Shown one piece after another: positions 47,712 to 60,384 of a stretch of DNA of 64,000 bases; position 1 is the first letter of the stretch; the number at the start of each line of letters is the position of its first letter. The notes beneath the pieces are model-generated. The model was not told the DNA's origin, did no database searches, and worked only from the letters and a program-made list of their open reading frames with translations. A program made the translations under genes and the position numbers. The stretch is taken from NCBI RefSeq assembly GCF_963855985.1, contig NC_087099.1, positions 10,942,001 through 11,006,000 on the forward strand. The letters run 5' to 3'. This DNA comes from Ostrinia nubilalis (taxonomy: Eukaryota > Arthropoda > Insecta > Lepidoptera > Crambidae).

Positions 47712-50700
47712 CTACAATAGCCCACTAATGATGGTCTTAACATTCAAATCGCCCACGCCTTTTGTCTCCGGAATCGCCGAGTTTTTCATACGCCATTTTT
47801 CAAGCAGCACGATACAGTGATGACTGAAGGATGTGGGTCAACGGCGATTGTGTTGCGAAAGGCGACTTGGGAGGCGACTTTTGGATTTCACTGATGATAC
47901 TCAAACTCTTTTACAATTAATTTTTATACACAATTTCGAATATATTAAATATCTTGGAAACAAATTAATCTAAACTTTCTTAATCAAAGTTGATAACATC
48001 ATTGTTGGTGAACAAAAGATATTATTTTACGGATAGGTATGCAGCGTAACACCTACCAATGTATCTGTAATTTTATTTTTGAACGAATTCTTTACTTGAA
48101 AAGTCAACAATTCAAATATTTAGCAAAGTATTTGATATTGAGCTAAAGGAGCTAACAAGATATAGGTAGATTTTCTTAGTTTTTAAAGCCATCCGTTGTA
48201 TGCTTTCTATGAACTCTACCACCGTCCACCGTGCAACAGTTTGCAATATCCAGATAACCACGCTAACAGTCACAAACAGACAACGTCACATGAAACTGAA
48301 CACTACCATCTTATCTAGTTGTAATAATGATCTATTTCGCAACGACCGTAAAGTTCGAACGTAAAGGCTGATGTGCTGTCAACTATACATATTAATAGGT
48401 AGGTTAGTACCTACTAGGTAGAGTTGCTTGCGACACAAAGCCTTTAAATGAGCCGATCGGTTCACGGACACCCGTTGTTTTGCTACTGCTAATTAGTGGC
48501 TATAGTTAATGCTGACGTAAGCCATAACTACGTATTGTGGACAAGGTAATCTTGACGCTTTTGCAATGTCAATGGGCCTAGTAGGTTTTTATAAAAAAAT
48601 ATTTCTATTAGCTTAGAAATCACGGATTTAGGGATGACTATTACTATGCCCCTAAGAAACACAACTGAAAATTTTACAATTAAACAGTTGTTTTAACATT
48701 CACAAAACATATAAAACTTCCTTGTTGAAAATAGACTTTAAAACGTTTACAGACTCTTCACTTTGCTTTGAAGATATTCGAAGAATTCCCAACCATTTCC
48801 TTATGAGTATGTCGCAGGGTTCTACTGCAAATAGGTGTTTAGCAGGCAGAACTTAAAAGGCCAAGTCAGTAGTATACCAAACTAGCTATAGCTCGAAATA
48901 CTCTTTATTTAACTCCATATAAAATGAAATAAAAAATTATAAACAAGTCCAACTTCTAACAGTACCTTTCAGCGAATGCAGGAAGATGACAGGAAGTTTT
49001 GAATGAAAATTGTAGTGAATTGCTGTCATGTTTCTTCAGAAGCAGAACCATATTACTTAGATATTTTTTAAGTCTTCTTAGCACAAATATAAACATTCAA
49101 GCCGAATGTTGAGAAATCTACAATCTAAGGTGCCAATAATATTAGTTACACTATTCTAATCTGAAATAAACTAAGCTCATGTTTAACATTCAAGTTTAAT
49201 TCTAGACATTTTCCAGAACAACAGATTCCCCAATCCACCCGCAGCACGAGCATATGCTAAGGATGAACTGCGTGACGTCGGAACCATGTGACATCGCCTC
49301 TATTAATCACAGCTCATGTCCCGATCTGGTACTAAATATAATCGCAGAATCAGAGAGAGGCACATTTAGTTCAGTTCATTAACAGTTTGTTTATGTGCCT
49401 ATTAATATTTTTGGCTACGGAATTAGAAAAGAGAAAACTTCTAGGAATAATATTTTTGGGTGTCCTTGCAAGTAATAGTGTGTGGGTACTAATAGGTTGA
49501 TTAATGGATAAATACAATGACCAAAGAACTTAGGTAGGTAATCCATAATTGAAGTGGGACCTGTGGTAGGTACATAAGAGGTGGTTTTTCCGTTTTTTAA
49601 TATTTTATCAACTGTAGACTAATTAATAAAGGCTGTATGGCCTAGGTAGAGTTTAAGTCCGCCGGTGGAGCAAATTAATGAAAAAAAAAATTGTAATTAC
49701 ATTAGATGTGTTCAGTTTCGTTGGGTATTAACCTGACGTAGAATTGTTCATGATTGAATGATCACTAACAATTAATATCTGCTTTATGTTATTGTTTAGA
49801 AACCATTTTTCATGTATTTGTACAAATCAATTGGGTATGGTGTTTTACGTGTAGATAAAAATTAAGAATACACAGTAAAAAACTTGAAGAAATGTGAGAA
49901 ACTGCATCAACAACATCATTAACTACAAACGTCTAAACGGAATTGTATTGTCGATGTGAAAATGGAAAAATCGTCCGTCTGTCGGATTCTATTCAATGGT
50001 GCAATTTCACGCGTCATAAAATATCTCCGTAGAACCCAAAAACTTCGATGCGAGATAAAAATGACTCGATGGCGTCCGTATCGAATAAAATTAATCGATT
50101 TGTTTCTCAAATCGATGCCGTTTTATTTTTTCACGCGCGAGTGAGGAGTATTGATGACGAGCCCTGTCAATGTTCTTTTTGCAGGAGTTTTTAAAGTATT
50201 TACGCCTTTGTTATTTCTTTGTTTGGTACGAGTACATTTGCAGAAATAATTTTTGAGGGATCACAAATCATCATAACTTGTGTGGCTATTAAATTATAAT
50301 GTGTACTGTAGGCAAAAAGGGCATGTTGATAATGTTGATTCGTTAGGTATGAATATCGATTGATTAAAGCAGAGTAAATACAAATGAGTAGGTCATCTTC
50401 ATAGAAACGCACCGAGCGCGGTTTGTATGTAAGCGCACGCCAATACGTATGCATTGTATTTGCTCTGAATGAATGAATCTGAATGAAGTCAACCTATGAC
50501 TACAATTTTGTTCACTTATCGGAAACACGACATCGAATCTGCCACATTTTTATTTCTAAAAGGTCTAGAAAAGTGTTTACTTTGTCAATAAATAAGATGA
50601 TTAATTTTACAAATATAAAAAATAACATTTGAAGTTAGTGTTATTCCATCAAATCAGCCAGCATTATCAACCCCAACGCCACTGATCTTTGTGTTAATTC

Positions 50701-50787
50701 CCTAATTCCCCAGGGAAAGTGGTCATCGTACCGTAATCCAATGGAGCAGTTCCAATCAACACTTCTCTGAGGGGACAAACGGACCTC

Positions 50788-50816
50788 GGGGACAGGAGGG
50801 ACAGGGGACAGAGGGG
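50788..50816 (+). other. G-quadruplex motif in a purine-rich tract
   Basis: GGGG-N6-GGG-N3-GGGG-N5-GGGG at 50788-50816 fits the canonical four-run motif with loops of 7 or less. The surrounding 50765-50830 is made of degenerate GGGGACA units. Confidence 0.75.
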
Positions 50817-51911
50817 AAAAGAGCAGGAGTCAAAATGGACGCGTGACGAATCGCGAGGGTTGAAGGAAGAAAAATGGAATAGTTTTAGAGGGCGCTTTTA
50901 TTTACAGTTAGTTTTATTTATTACAATAAAGTGTAAATATCTACATGAAATTTAGTAAACAAACAGTACCTACCTCGAAGAAAAGTGGTAGAATTGGCAA
51001 GATGGTACATCCTAATCTGTTCCTAAAATTTTACCAATTTTTTGAACGCTCATAAAAAATAAACTAAGCTTCATAAAAAAATTATAATGATGCACATCCA
51101 TTCAGGTCATATAGCAGTACATTTAATCCAAATATGAACAAAATCCAAAACCTGACTTGATTTTCGCTGTCCGCTTCGCGTGAAATGCCCCATTAGTTAA
51201 AAAAAAAAGTTATGGAGTTTCTCTCAATAATTTTCAAATCTTTAAGCCTCTATAATATAGAGAGAGATGAATCAGTTTACTTTGATGAAAGAACGTTATT
51301 GCTAACTTAGGGAATTTACGTTCTAAACAGTAGTAAACAACAATGTATGCGACTTTACTGAAATCGAAAACGAATGTTACAAAAATACCCTTTTTTGATT
51401 AATATAAATCACATCTACCTTCAGCTAAATTTTGAATTACAGAATGATTGTATGTATACCTACAGTAGGTAGGCTGGCTTAGTGAGTTCAAAATTAATCG
51501 TCGCAAAGAAACAACTAAACAAAACCCTTCGAAAAGTTCATTTTAATTGTAATTCTAACAACTTTTAGTTGCAATCACGCCCAGGTAATGATCCGGGGCA
51601 TCCCCTGGTCAAGGTTTTAATTAATAGCTACAAAGGGCCGTAGTCCATTAAGCCAGGGTAGGTAGTCGCTGAGAAGTGCTCTTTTTCAACCCTCCTAAAT
51701 CCCTAAAGTACTGTATTGTCCAAGCCCCAATTTAGTTGACCTCAGGGAGGTGGTGGGGTGAAAACTGGCCAAGCTCCAATGATAGCTATTTTCTACAGAT
51801 ATTTAATGACATTATTAATGTCTTTGTCAAACGTTGTATCACCTGTTCATGAATGTAATGCACGTAACATTTGTATGACTATTAACTCGCAAGTTTTGCG
51901 CCTACATCAAT

Positions 51912-51986
51912 TACCTTCGTTCGTTCGTTCGTTCGTTTCAGCCGAAAGACGTCCACTGCTGGACAAAGGCCTCCCCCAATTACCTT
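51912..51986 (-). mobile_element. non-LTR retrotransposon 3' tail with (TTCG)n
   Basis: (TTCG)4 followed by TTTCAGCCGAAAGACGTCCA and CTGGACAAAGGCCTCCCCCA. Confidence 0.6.
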
Positions 51987-52836
51987 AAAAACACTGAAAA
52001 GATCAGCTTTATTTTATGACAATTGATTCAGCTATGCATTTATACCTAGTACCTAGTACAAGTACTTTTAAACGATAGGAATATTGCCTCTATCTAAGTA
52101 AAAAACGTTCTGAAGAGCCTTTCATTTTCTGTACTCGGAAACTTCATATTATAAATCCCTCTTGATTTATATTTTTCTGAAAATATACGTAACTATAAAT
52201 GGACATTCACGTTCGCAAATAAATATTTCCTTTCAAAACTACAACTTGGCTCTCTTTCAACCGAAGGGTAACTCCCGAATGGACATGTTGTGCATTATTC
52301 AGCGAGGTTTTACCTGATGAGAGGCGGGTTTAATTGAATTAAAGATTGTTGATAAGCCCTTTTTATGTGCCGCATGCCGGCGACATTTCATTACGGGATG
52401 GTTATTGATTTTCAACGGTACGCGCCATTGGTCGGAGGTTTCATGGAGGTGTTTCGGTGGAAACGGTTGATGTACTCGTAGTATTGTAGCTGTAGTCATG
52501 GTATACAGGGTGACATTTAAATTATTGGCATCCTATTAATATAAGACTCTACTCTCTCTTTTGTTTTGTCTCATACTTGAGGAATATGTGCTATGTATCT
52601 GGAGTAGATTCTTAGTTTAAAAGGATTCCAACGATATAAATTCCACCCTATATGCAGAGTAAATTTTACGTACCTACCTTATAGGTATTTAGTACCTAAG
52701 TACTCGGGTATTAATCATGGAATGACTGAAGTAGGTACGAGTACGTCTTACTTCTTTCCATAGTCCGCTCCGATCGACTAAGACAGTTTTGTATTAAGAT
52801 ACGTTTAAATAAACTGTTACAAAGTTTAAACTATCT

Positions 52837-52952
52837 TAGGCTCATTGCACTATCTTAACTTTGACAAACGTCAAAAATCTGTCAAACACCATACAAAAAG
52901 CACCGGTTATCGTCATAGTTACGGTCAAAGTTAGGTGGTGCAACTCAGCCTT
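52837..52952. mobile_element. PIF/Harbinger-like MITE, copy 5
   Basis: TTA-flanked GGCTCATTGCACTATCTTAA ... GGTGGTGCAACTCAGCC; internal CAAAAAGCACCGGTTATCG. Confidence 0.75.
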
Positions 52953-53644
52953 AGTGATCTCAAATTGATTAATTTTGTAATAAATATACAATCTTTTATC
53001 TTACTCAAACTTTTACTGTGACAATGCTAACCCACCAAATTACTTTTCATTTATTTATCTGAGGATTCGCGGAGTTTAGTTACTAGAGTCTACGTAGATA
53101 TAGTAAAGATTATTTCTATTTACATTTGACCGCAGATCTCTAAATTATGATCATTAATCTCCAAACCAAATTGGAGAAGTGATCTCAAAGTAACATAGCT
53201 AAGACACTAACGTGCCCGCAAAATAAATGGATAAACCCATAGAGATTTATTTAACTAATTCATTAAACTAACTCGATGCTTCCACTAACTACCCGTTCCC
53301 CTGATTATATTTCGGTGCAAAATTGATGGTAGGTAGTTAGTAAAGGTCACACCTTTCACACCTAATATAGAACTTGTTCTATATTCATTAAAGCTTTTGA
53401 AAAACTAGTTTGAATAGAAGCGGAAACGAATTGAGCAATGGTACGGTACCTAAAAAGAACAGCCAACTCATTGTACACTCATTTTTCTGTATCCCATTTT
53501 GTGCCTTGCAATCGACCAGGCTTAACATTTAGTAGGTACCTGTTGATATACACTCCTTTATGTGACCTATTTAGAAAAGAAAGGCATTAATTTAGTTGAT
53601 GTACTATAGATATTTTACTGATGTAAAATATAATTTTGATCTAG

Positions 53645-54100
53645 GTACAGTCACGGAATGAAAAGGTTCGTCAGTTTTCAAATTGATTCCTTCAACGAAT
53701 TGCGAGCACATATTACCTTTTGAAACTATGTTACAGAATAATCTCGAGTTAGAGAAAATAATCTTTAACTGTTCGCCAGTAAAGTTCAAAATTATTCAGA
53801 TCAAAGTTGTTTGACGATTTAACTTGTCAAGAAGATTATTATGATTGATAAACTAAAACCTTCTTTTTGGTTCAACCTACCATTATCTATTAAATAAAAA
53901 AAACTACATTTTGTAACATTGCACTGATGGGATAGAATAATAAACAAGCAAAACCTTATTCGTTAGCAAACGTCATATTTATTTCAATGTTAGCAGCACT
54001 GTTTCTTGCACGGTTATGTTGGCAGGTTTGACTCTTACAGTACCTAGTGCAAGCGAAAACCGACACTAAGGTGACGAACCTTTTCATTCCGCGACTGTAC
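53645..54100. mobile_element. Tc1/mariner-type MITE, about 456 bp
   Basis: 29-bp inverted ends, GTACAGTCACGGAATGAAAA at the left and the matching TTTTCATTCCGCGACTGTAC at the right (one mismatch). CAGTC termini sit next to TA on each side, consistent with a TA duplication. No transposase frame. Confidence 0.8.
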
Positions 54101-54686
54101 ATCAAAAACGTTAATGCTAATTCTATTAAACCTTATAGGAACCAAATTATCAATAAATTATCAATCAACTGTGAGCACATTAATAAACCGTACTTTAACC
54201 AAAATCGCAAAAAAAATAACCAGTTACACCTCTCTTTTCGTTAGAGAAAATAAGTACCTATTTTTATTTTTTTCTCACTTATCACCCTAGGAAATATCAT
54301 TATCATTTTAAAATCTTGGCGTTTCTATTCATGCTATGGACTAAATTTCGACATGCTGCTGATGGAATCTGTGTGTCAGTCATATTATTGGATGCCGCTG
54401 TCGACAGCTACCAAATACCAACCTAATATCGCCGAAACAGCTGTGTCGTGCTACACGATTTTTGAGCAATTTCAACGTGTCAAGTGCTGGCGAAGACTAG
54501 AATATTTAGTAATATTAGTGACCTATATGATTTGTTGCTTCTCCTCTATTAATCTGGAATTGCAAAAGAGACGAATACAATTAGACAATTGAAAAGTCAA
54601 CAATAAGAAAGAAAAGAAAGTAAGAAAGTCCATTAGAAACTTAATAAGACGACAGTTTTTCAAACAGCCCTCAATACAAATTCGTT

Positions 54687-54772
54687 GGTTCGTTTCAGCC
54701 AAATGACGTCCACTGCTGAAAAAAGGCCTCCCCCAAAAGGATTTCCACAAAGATAGGTCCTGTGCTGTCCAT
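54687..54772 (-). mobile_element. non-LTR retrotransposon 3' tail
   Basis: TTTCAGCCAAATGACGTCCA and AAAAGGCCTCCCCCAAAAGG; the Helitron-like element at 54783 is inserted just after it. Confidence 0.6.
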
Positions 54773-54782
54773 TCCAATTTCA

Positions 54783-54813
54783 TCCCAACTAATATTATAA
54801 ATGCGAAAGTAAC

Positions 54814-54846
<33 letters not shown>

Positions 54847-55027
54847 TACGCTTTCCCGCTTAAACCTCGCAACCGATTTTGATGAAATTTGGCATAGAGA
54901 TAGTTTGAGTCCCGGGAAAGAACATAGGATAGTTTTTATCCCGGTTTTTGAAACAGGGACGCGCGCGATAAAGTTTTTCTGTGACAGACAAAATTCCACG
55001 CGGGCGAAGCCGCGGGCGGAAAGCTAG
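54783..55027 (+). mobile_element. Helitron-like element with (CTGT)n
   Basis: TC start, ACTAATATTATAAATGCGAA, an expanded (CTGT)8 microsatellite at about 54817-54847, GC hairpin and CTAG end (55024-55027). The microsatellite is short in sister copies. The 158-codon - strand frame over this region is repeat-derived. Confidence 0.78.
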
Positions 55028-55069
55028 TTTGTAATAAAATTAATAAAAGGAATTGGTGGACTCTTTCAT

Positions 55070-55815
55070 AGGTAGTTGTATGTACGAGAAGTTAACGGGA
55101 TTACAAATTACAAAGAGCCATACAAATTACTAATATTAAAATAAAAACTATGAAGTTAGTAAGGTTCATTCGTTTTAGCCAAATGATTTCCATAATGACC
55201 GGCCCTGCGTTGCCCGCATCTATGTACTTCTCACGACCTTCACCAAATCGTCGGTCCACCTAGTGGGGGACGTAAGGAGAACTAGGAGAGAAGGAAGATA
55301 AAGTAATTACTAAAGAGCTACTTAAGGGAAAGTAGCGTTTGGAAGTTACAACATCACACCAATTACTACCAAGCTTCTGTTCTTACGAGTTAGTATGGCT
55401 AAATCGCAATCAATCATTCAAAGCAATAATTACACTTTAAATTGAAACGGATACTTTAAAAGATTGCTAATATATTTCTACTACCGGTATTAGGATTCAT
55501 AAGTTAATTAGCAATTAGTAAAAAAGTAAAGCTGGTTAACTCAACCTTAGAATAGTATAATTACATTATTTCATCCCACACTTACATATTATTTATAGAT
55601 AAGTAGGTACATAATACATTCTGGTGATTTGGTGATGAATGATCTGATCAAGGTCGTTTGAGGTGCCTGGATGCGGTCTTTGTGGAAATCCTTGGGGGCC
55701 TTTGTCCAGCAGTGGACATCATTCGGCTGAAACGAACGAACCTTACTAACTTCATAGTTATTTTTTTAATATTAGTAATTTGTAATCCCGTTAACTTCTC
55801 GTTCATACCTACAGC
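55070..55815. repeat. large inverted duplication (arms about 110-200 bp)
   Basis: Left arm 55070-55270 and right arm 55636-55815 are reverse complements over GAGAAGTTAACGGGATTACA, TATGAAGTTAGTAAGGTTC and into the retrotransposon tail. The left arm has an extra 19-nt partial duplication (AAAGAGCCATACAAATTAC). The 0.37-kb spacer has no recognised gene. Confidence 0.8.
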
Positions 55816-55850
55816 TACCTACGATCAACTGCATATTTTTTACAATCTAA

Positions 55851-56029
55851 TCTATATACATAAAAATGAAACCCGTTTTCCGTTGTCACGACATAACATG
55901 AAAACGGCTTGACCGATTTGGCTGATATTTTTTTGTAGTTTTCTAATACTCTGCACAAGGTTTTTACGGAAAAAAAATATAAAGAAAATCTCTACGCTAA
56001 GGCGGTACGAAGTTCGCCGGGTCAGCTAG
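55851..56029 (+). mobile_element. Helitron-like element, short subfamily
   Basis: TCTATATACATAAAAATGAA...ACGGCTTGACCGATTTGGCT...GCGGTACGAAGTTCGCCGGG...CTAG. A 3' fragment of the same subfamily lies at 37138-37168. Confidence 0.7.
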
Positions 56030-56217
56030 TGAATTAATATTTACTAAGCAAGTGTAGGTACCTACTCAATCTTATATCTCATCGACACTTACTTGCCATC
56101 AGGTCAAGCTTAGGTCAAAACGAAAGTATGGAGAATACATCAAGTTAGAGATATGGAAATAATATTAATATTTCATCTTTCAAGAGATATAGAATATTAA
56201 TGTTTTGTTTTGTTTCA

Positions 56218-56726
56218 GAATACCTTCTCCATGTTACACACCAAAATCGCGGAAAAATCTACGGAAAAAGTCTAGACAATACAACGTCACCTTTGCACAT
56301 GCGTTACCCACAGCTGCTCAACTTCATGCCCTCTAAGATTTTAAACTTTCGCGTTCCATTTCAGCCGAACGTCAGGCCGCGAGTTTTTAAGAGTGAGCGC
56401 TGAGACCCGTGTTTCTCTATAATGCCTCAAAGCAATCCTTTATTAATACTCGCTTTAGAATATAGTGGCAGTGATACATAATGGCCGGCGTAGGCATGTG
56501 GCGGAAGGTAAGAATACCTTCTCCCTGCTACCAAAATCTCGGGCAAAACTTCGGGCAAAATGTAGTCAATACAACGTCATCTTTGCACATGCGTTACTCA
56601 CAGCTGCCCAACTTTAACCCATCATTGCCATCTGATTGTATTGCCTCAAAGCAATCCTTTATTAATACTCGCTTTAGAACATAGCGGCAGTGATACATAA
56701 TGGTCGGGTAGGCATGTGGAAGGTAC
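56218..56726 (+). repeat. tandem duplication with exon-like borders
   Basis: Unit 1 (56218-56511) and unit 2 (56512-56726) share AATACCTTCTCC...CAATACAACGTCA(C/T)CTTTGCACATGCG and GCCTCAAAGCAATCCTTTAT...GTGATACATAATGG. Unit 2 lacks about 80 bases. Unit 1 begins after TTTTGTTTCAG and ends GGAAG|GTAAGA, so it looks like an exon. No conserved protein seen. Confidence 0.7.
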
Positions 56727-56765
56727 GCGCGGCGGGCGGCCGCAGCGGGGGACTGCGGCTAAATT
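56725..56765. other. short GC-rich block
   Basis: GCGCGGCGGGCGGCCGCAGC and following bases directly after the tandem duplication; function unknown. Confidence 0.4.
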
Positions 56766-57181
56766 GAAAAACAATCTCCCACCATTTTCGCTCGCCGAAC
56801 GTAATAAATCTATGTACTAAAATTCTACACGTTATTTATGAAATCTATACAGCAGACCGCTCTATCGGTGTGCTATGGCGGACATCGAGTGTGCACACAA
56901 AATTGTTTAATTCAATTCAACACGGCGACTTAGAACGTGGGCCAAGCTAAAAGTGTGTCAAGTCAACGGAAGACTCTTTAACAGAGTCTTTTATTACATC
57001 TCACGGCAAGACATAGACTTCACTTGAAATATGATATATTGTGGTTTTCTTTTCTACCACTCAAATCAGTTAACACCTTAACAGTATCAATATCAGTTAA
57101 CTTACAAGGATCTTAAGATAACAGTCTATCTGATGTAACAAGTTAATTTAAACTTTCAATTAGACCTGCCAAATATGTAAG

Positions 57182-57203
57182 GTATGTATGTATGTATGTA
57201 TGT
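57182..57203. repeat. (TATG)n microsatellite
   Basis: Five TATG units after GG. Confidence 0.7.
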
Positions 57204-58859
57204 CATGTCACTCTAAACTTTTTAGACTCACATTTGAATCTCAATCAATAGAAGGTTCTCTTTAACAAACATAAAATCTAATTCAAAAACGCCCTTCAGC
57301 TGTCAGTGCCTGATTACAGTAAGCAACTTAAAAAATATTTAATTTTCGTATGCAAATCACTCGGCCGGCAGTGTACGCCAGTCCGATGCGGTATTGTGGG
57401 ATTAATTGCATTAATCATGGCCAGTGACAGCTATTACATTTTTGGTGCTCGACTTTTGGTTGGACACGACAAAGTTTCATTCAGACGATAAGACAATGGA
57501 ACAATATTCCGTTTGATTAAAGCAATTACGGGTATCGCGGCTGTCTAGTTCGTTTGTTCCACGTTTGCCGCAATGAACACGGGAAATCATATCAACATAG
57601 TTAAGCTACATGGACGTTTTTGTAATTCATGAATTTTGTCATTTTTTGCCTCAGTTACGACTATGTTAGGTAGATTGAGATAAGATAAGATTTTACTGTG
57701 ATGTTTTATCAACTAAATGTACATATTAATTTTAAATTGGTGTTATTTGAATTTAAAACGAACATTAAGAATGTTACTTTATAGTAGTGCATTCGTTTTA
57801 TGCATAGAATTTAATGAGGGGAAACTCAAACATCTCCGATGATCTCTTGTACATAAACCATCCCACCCAATACGGGAGACATAACTTTTTTTACTTCCAA
57901 TTTATTATTATAAACTAATAATACATTTTAATACAGTTGCTTAAAGTTTTGATAAAACCAACATTAACGTCTTAAGGCACATAATTTAATACCCTTATAA
58001 GTAAATTACATCGATAACATGCGGGCAAGAAACGCCTCAGCTCTTAGGCAAGTCTTGCAGTCTCAATCTACCTAATGACATGGCGGTAAGTAAATAAAGT
58101 TTTTACACAAAACACTTAAGCCGATCGTCGTTTAAAAACGGGAAGATCGATTAAATTTTAAAAGCGTTGATCCATTAGGCTGATGGCAGTAATGACTTCA
58201 TCTTCACGATTACCATAATGCAGGCTCACCGATGGGAGGAGAATTGAAAATTATAATTATATTGCGTATCGTTTTACGTGCAACTAAGTGTAATGGCCGG
58301 TACGCACGTGTGTTCTGAGAAATTTTCTCAGGTAGGTATTAATTTAATGGACATAATAATAAATTAAATATATTTTTCAGGGCATGTGACTTTCTACTGA
58401 AAACTATGAAAATGTTATCAGATCTCATGTAGAGCCAAGCTAACTAACTCTCTACGACCAAACTTCACAAAATTCACAAACTCTACAATGTAGCAAAAAA
58501 TATTTTGCATGGTCATTTCATTACACATTACGCCTTCTTAACTAATAGTAGGGTCTCGTTTTTCATGTGAATGGATTTTCCTATGGTTTCAAACCAGATC
58601 TTACTACTGAATATAATAAGTACGGAAAAAAATCTTAAACTCTTCCTTCACGCCAAAGCCGCCGACATTCTTTTAAGAGAATGTGGTTCTAATTAACTAT
58701 ACCACCCGCCGACGATTGTACTTAGTGCATTTCTGTAAGTAAGTAATTAGGACTTTGATCTGTCTCTAATTCTATTTAATAAAAGGCAAAACACTACCAT
58801 AGTTTTTCATCTGGATTTTTTTTTTATTACATTTGTACTCTATATTGTTGAGTTAGTAT

Positions 58860-59063
58860 ATTTCTAAGTAACATTTTCAGTCCCATTTATCTACGTTGCA
58901 ATATAGAAGGAATTTTGTAGTGTAGTTTTCCATCTAAAGCAGGTTCTAAAATGGTACTTAATTCCTTCCAAAAACTCTATAGCATAAAGCTCATTACATT
59001 TCTAAGTAATATAATATTCATCGTCCCATTTACATTGCAATATGAAGGAATTTCGTGGTGTAG
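58860..59063. repeat. direct repeat, two copies of about 70 bp
   Basis: ATTTCTAAGTAA...TCCCATTTA...GTTGCAATAT.GAAGGAATTT(T/C)GT.GTGTAG occurs at 58860-58923 and 58998-59063, just before the TATA promoter candidate. Confidence 0.65.
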
Positions 59064-59084
59064 ATCGACGCGCGCACCGATTGG

Positions 59085-59130
59085 TTTCGCTATATAAGGA
59101 GTTGCGCGCAATCATCAATTACCAGCGATT
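59085..59130 (+). promoter_or_regulatory. TATA-type core promoter candidate
   Basis: TATATAAGG at 59091-59099 lies in a locally GC-rich setting (GACGCGCGCACCG upstream). A start site would fall near 59121-59124. The sense direction is that of Scr and mir-10, so it could be a distal promoter for Dfd or an independent transcript. The 63-codon frame from 59261 is unrecognised. Confidence 0.35.
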
Positions 59131-60216
59131 GTAACGGAGATCAAAGCGGCGTCTGCGCAACACAGATGTGAATGATTTGAAAACGGAATATGGGGTGTGG
59201 GATGGTTTGTTATTGAGTATCGAAACATGCGATTTATGTGACATGTAGATTAATAAAAACATGGAGTTACCTAATTCAATGACGTGCCTAATTGGTTCGA
59301 TGCATGTTCCAAAAAATTTCATCATTGATGGTCTCAATAAATATGATCAGAGGTTTTTCTCTCTAACGATTAATTTTCATTACACAAGACTGATGCCGAT
59401 TCTGTTAAAAGCAAAGAAACAGAACGTACAGTTCCAAAATAAGGAAAATTAGTAACCTACCAAAATTACCCATAGATTAGTAAGTTTAAAATATTTTTGT
59501 GAGTCCGTTCAAGTTACAATTTCAATTTAGTCATTTTATGACAATGTCTTCACATCTACTTACTGCATTAAAAACTAAGTCGATACTATCTCATTGAGCA
59601 ATTGATTATCTTCACAAAGCAAGAACGACCTATGGCCAATCCGGCTCGTTCATTTCGCTGACACCAATCAATGCCTATTTTAAGCTCTTACAACACACCT
59701 TTGTTACTGTGCAAAACATCTGAAAACTGGGCTATCTACGAAACGGTTTGCGTAGGCAAGACAAAAGACGGTCGTGAGGCACCAAGCTGCTTCGATATTC
59801 GAACGCAGAATCGTGCGCTTCGATGCGCGTAGTGATTGATGGTGGCTGCGCGTACGCACGATTGAGGCAACCAGGGTCGATAGCTGTATCTGAAAGTCGA
59901 AATGAAACATTGATACGATGTAGGAAGCAAAACAAAAGATATTATGAAAGTGTTCTTAGTAATAAATTCCGTTTCTAGTAAAACATTAAGCTATTTTTAC
60001 TCGAAATTAAAGCTAGAAAGCAATGGAATTTAGACGAGAAATTTAGACGAGAAGGCACTGAAATTGTCGCTTTTGCTGGAATGGAATACACTATGGTACC
60101 ACGAATGTTAATAATTTAATAAGCCAAGTGCTATGTCAGTGAACGTTAGCCGCTTTACTGTCACACCAATGATTACTGAAAAATAATGAAAAGTCAAACA
60201 ATTACATTCTTACACG

Positions 60217-60384
60217 GGCGCCACACCCTAGTAATAAATATTGGCACCAAATTATTATTTTGGATCAAATACACTAATGTGTGAATCGGTCTCATCGGCC
60301 TTACATTTATGTCCAATATCCGATCTACACATTGGTGTATTGGATCCAAAATGATTAGAGCCAATATGCCCAATGTGTGGCGCC
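60217..60384. mobile_element. 168-bp palindromic MITE
   Basis: GGCGCCACACC at the left and GTGTGGCGCC at the right, with long internal inverted matches (ATTTTGGATCAAATACACTA / TGGTGTATTGGATCCAAAAT). No coding capacity. Confidence 0.75.

Noticed and set aside
54523..54999. 158-codon - strand frame, the longest in the track
   Set aside because: Runs through a Helitron-like element and a retrotransposon tail; repeat-derived (the same start occurs at 45933-46151).
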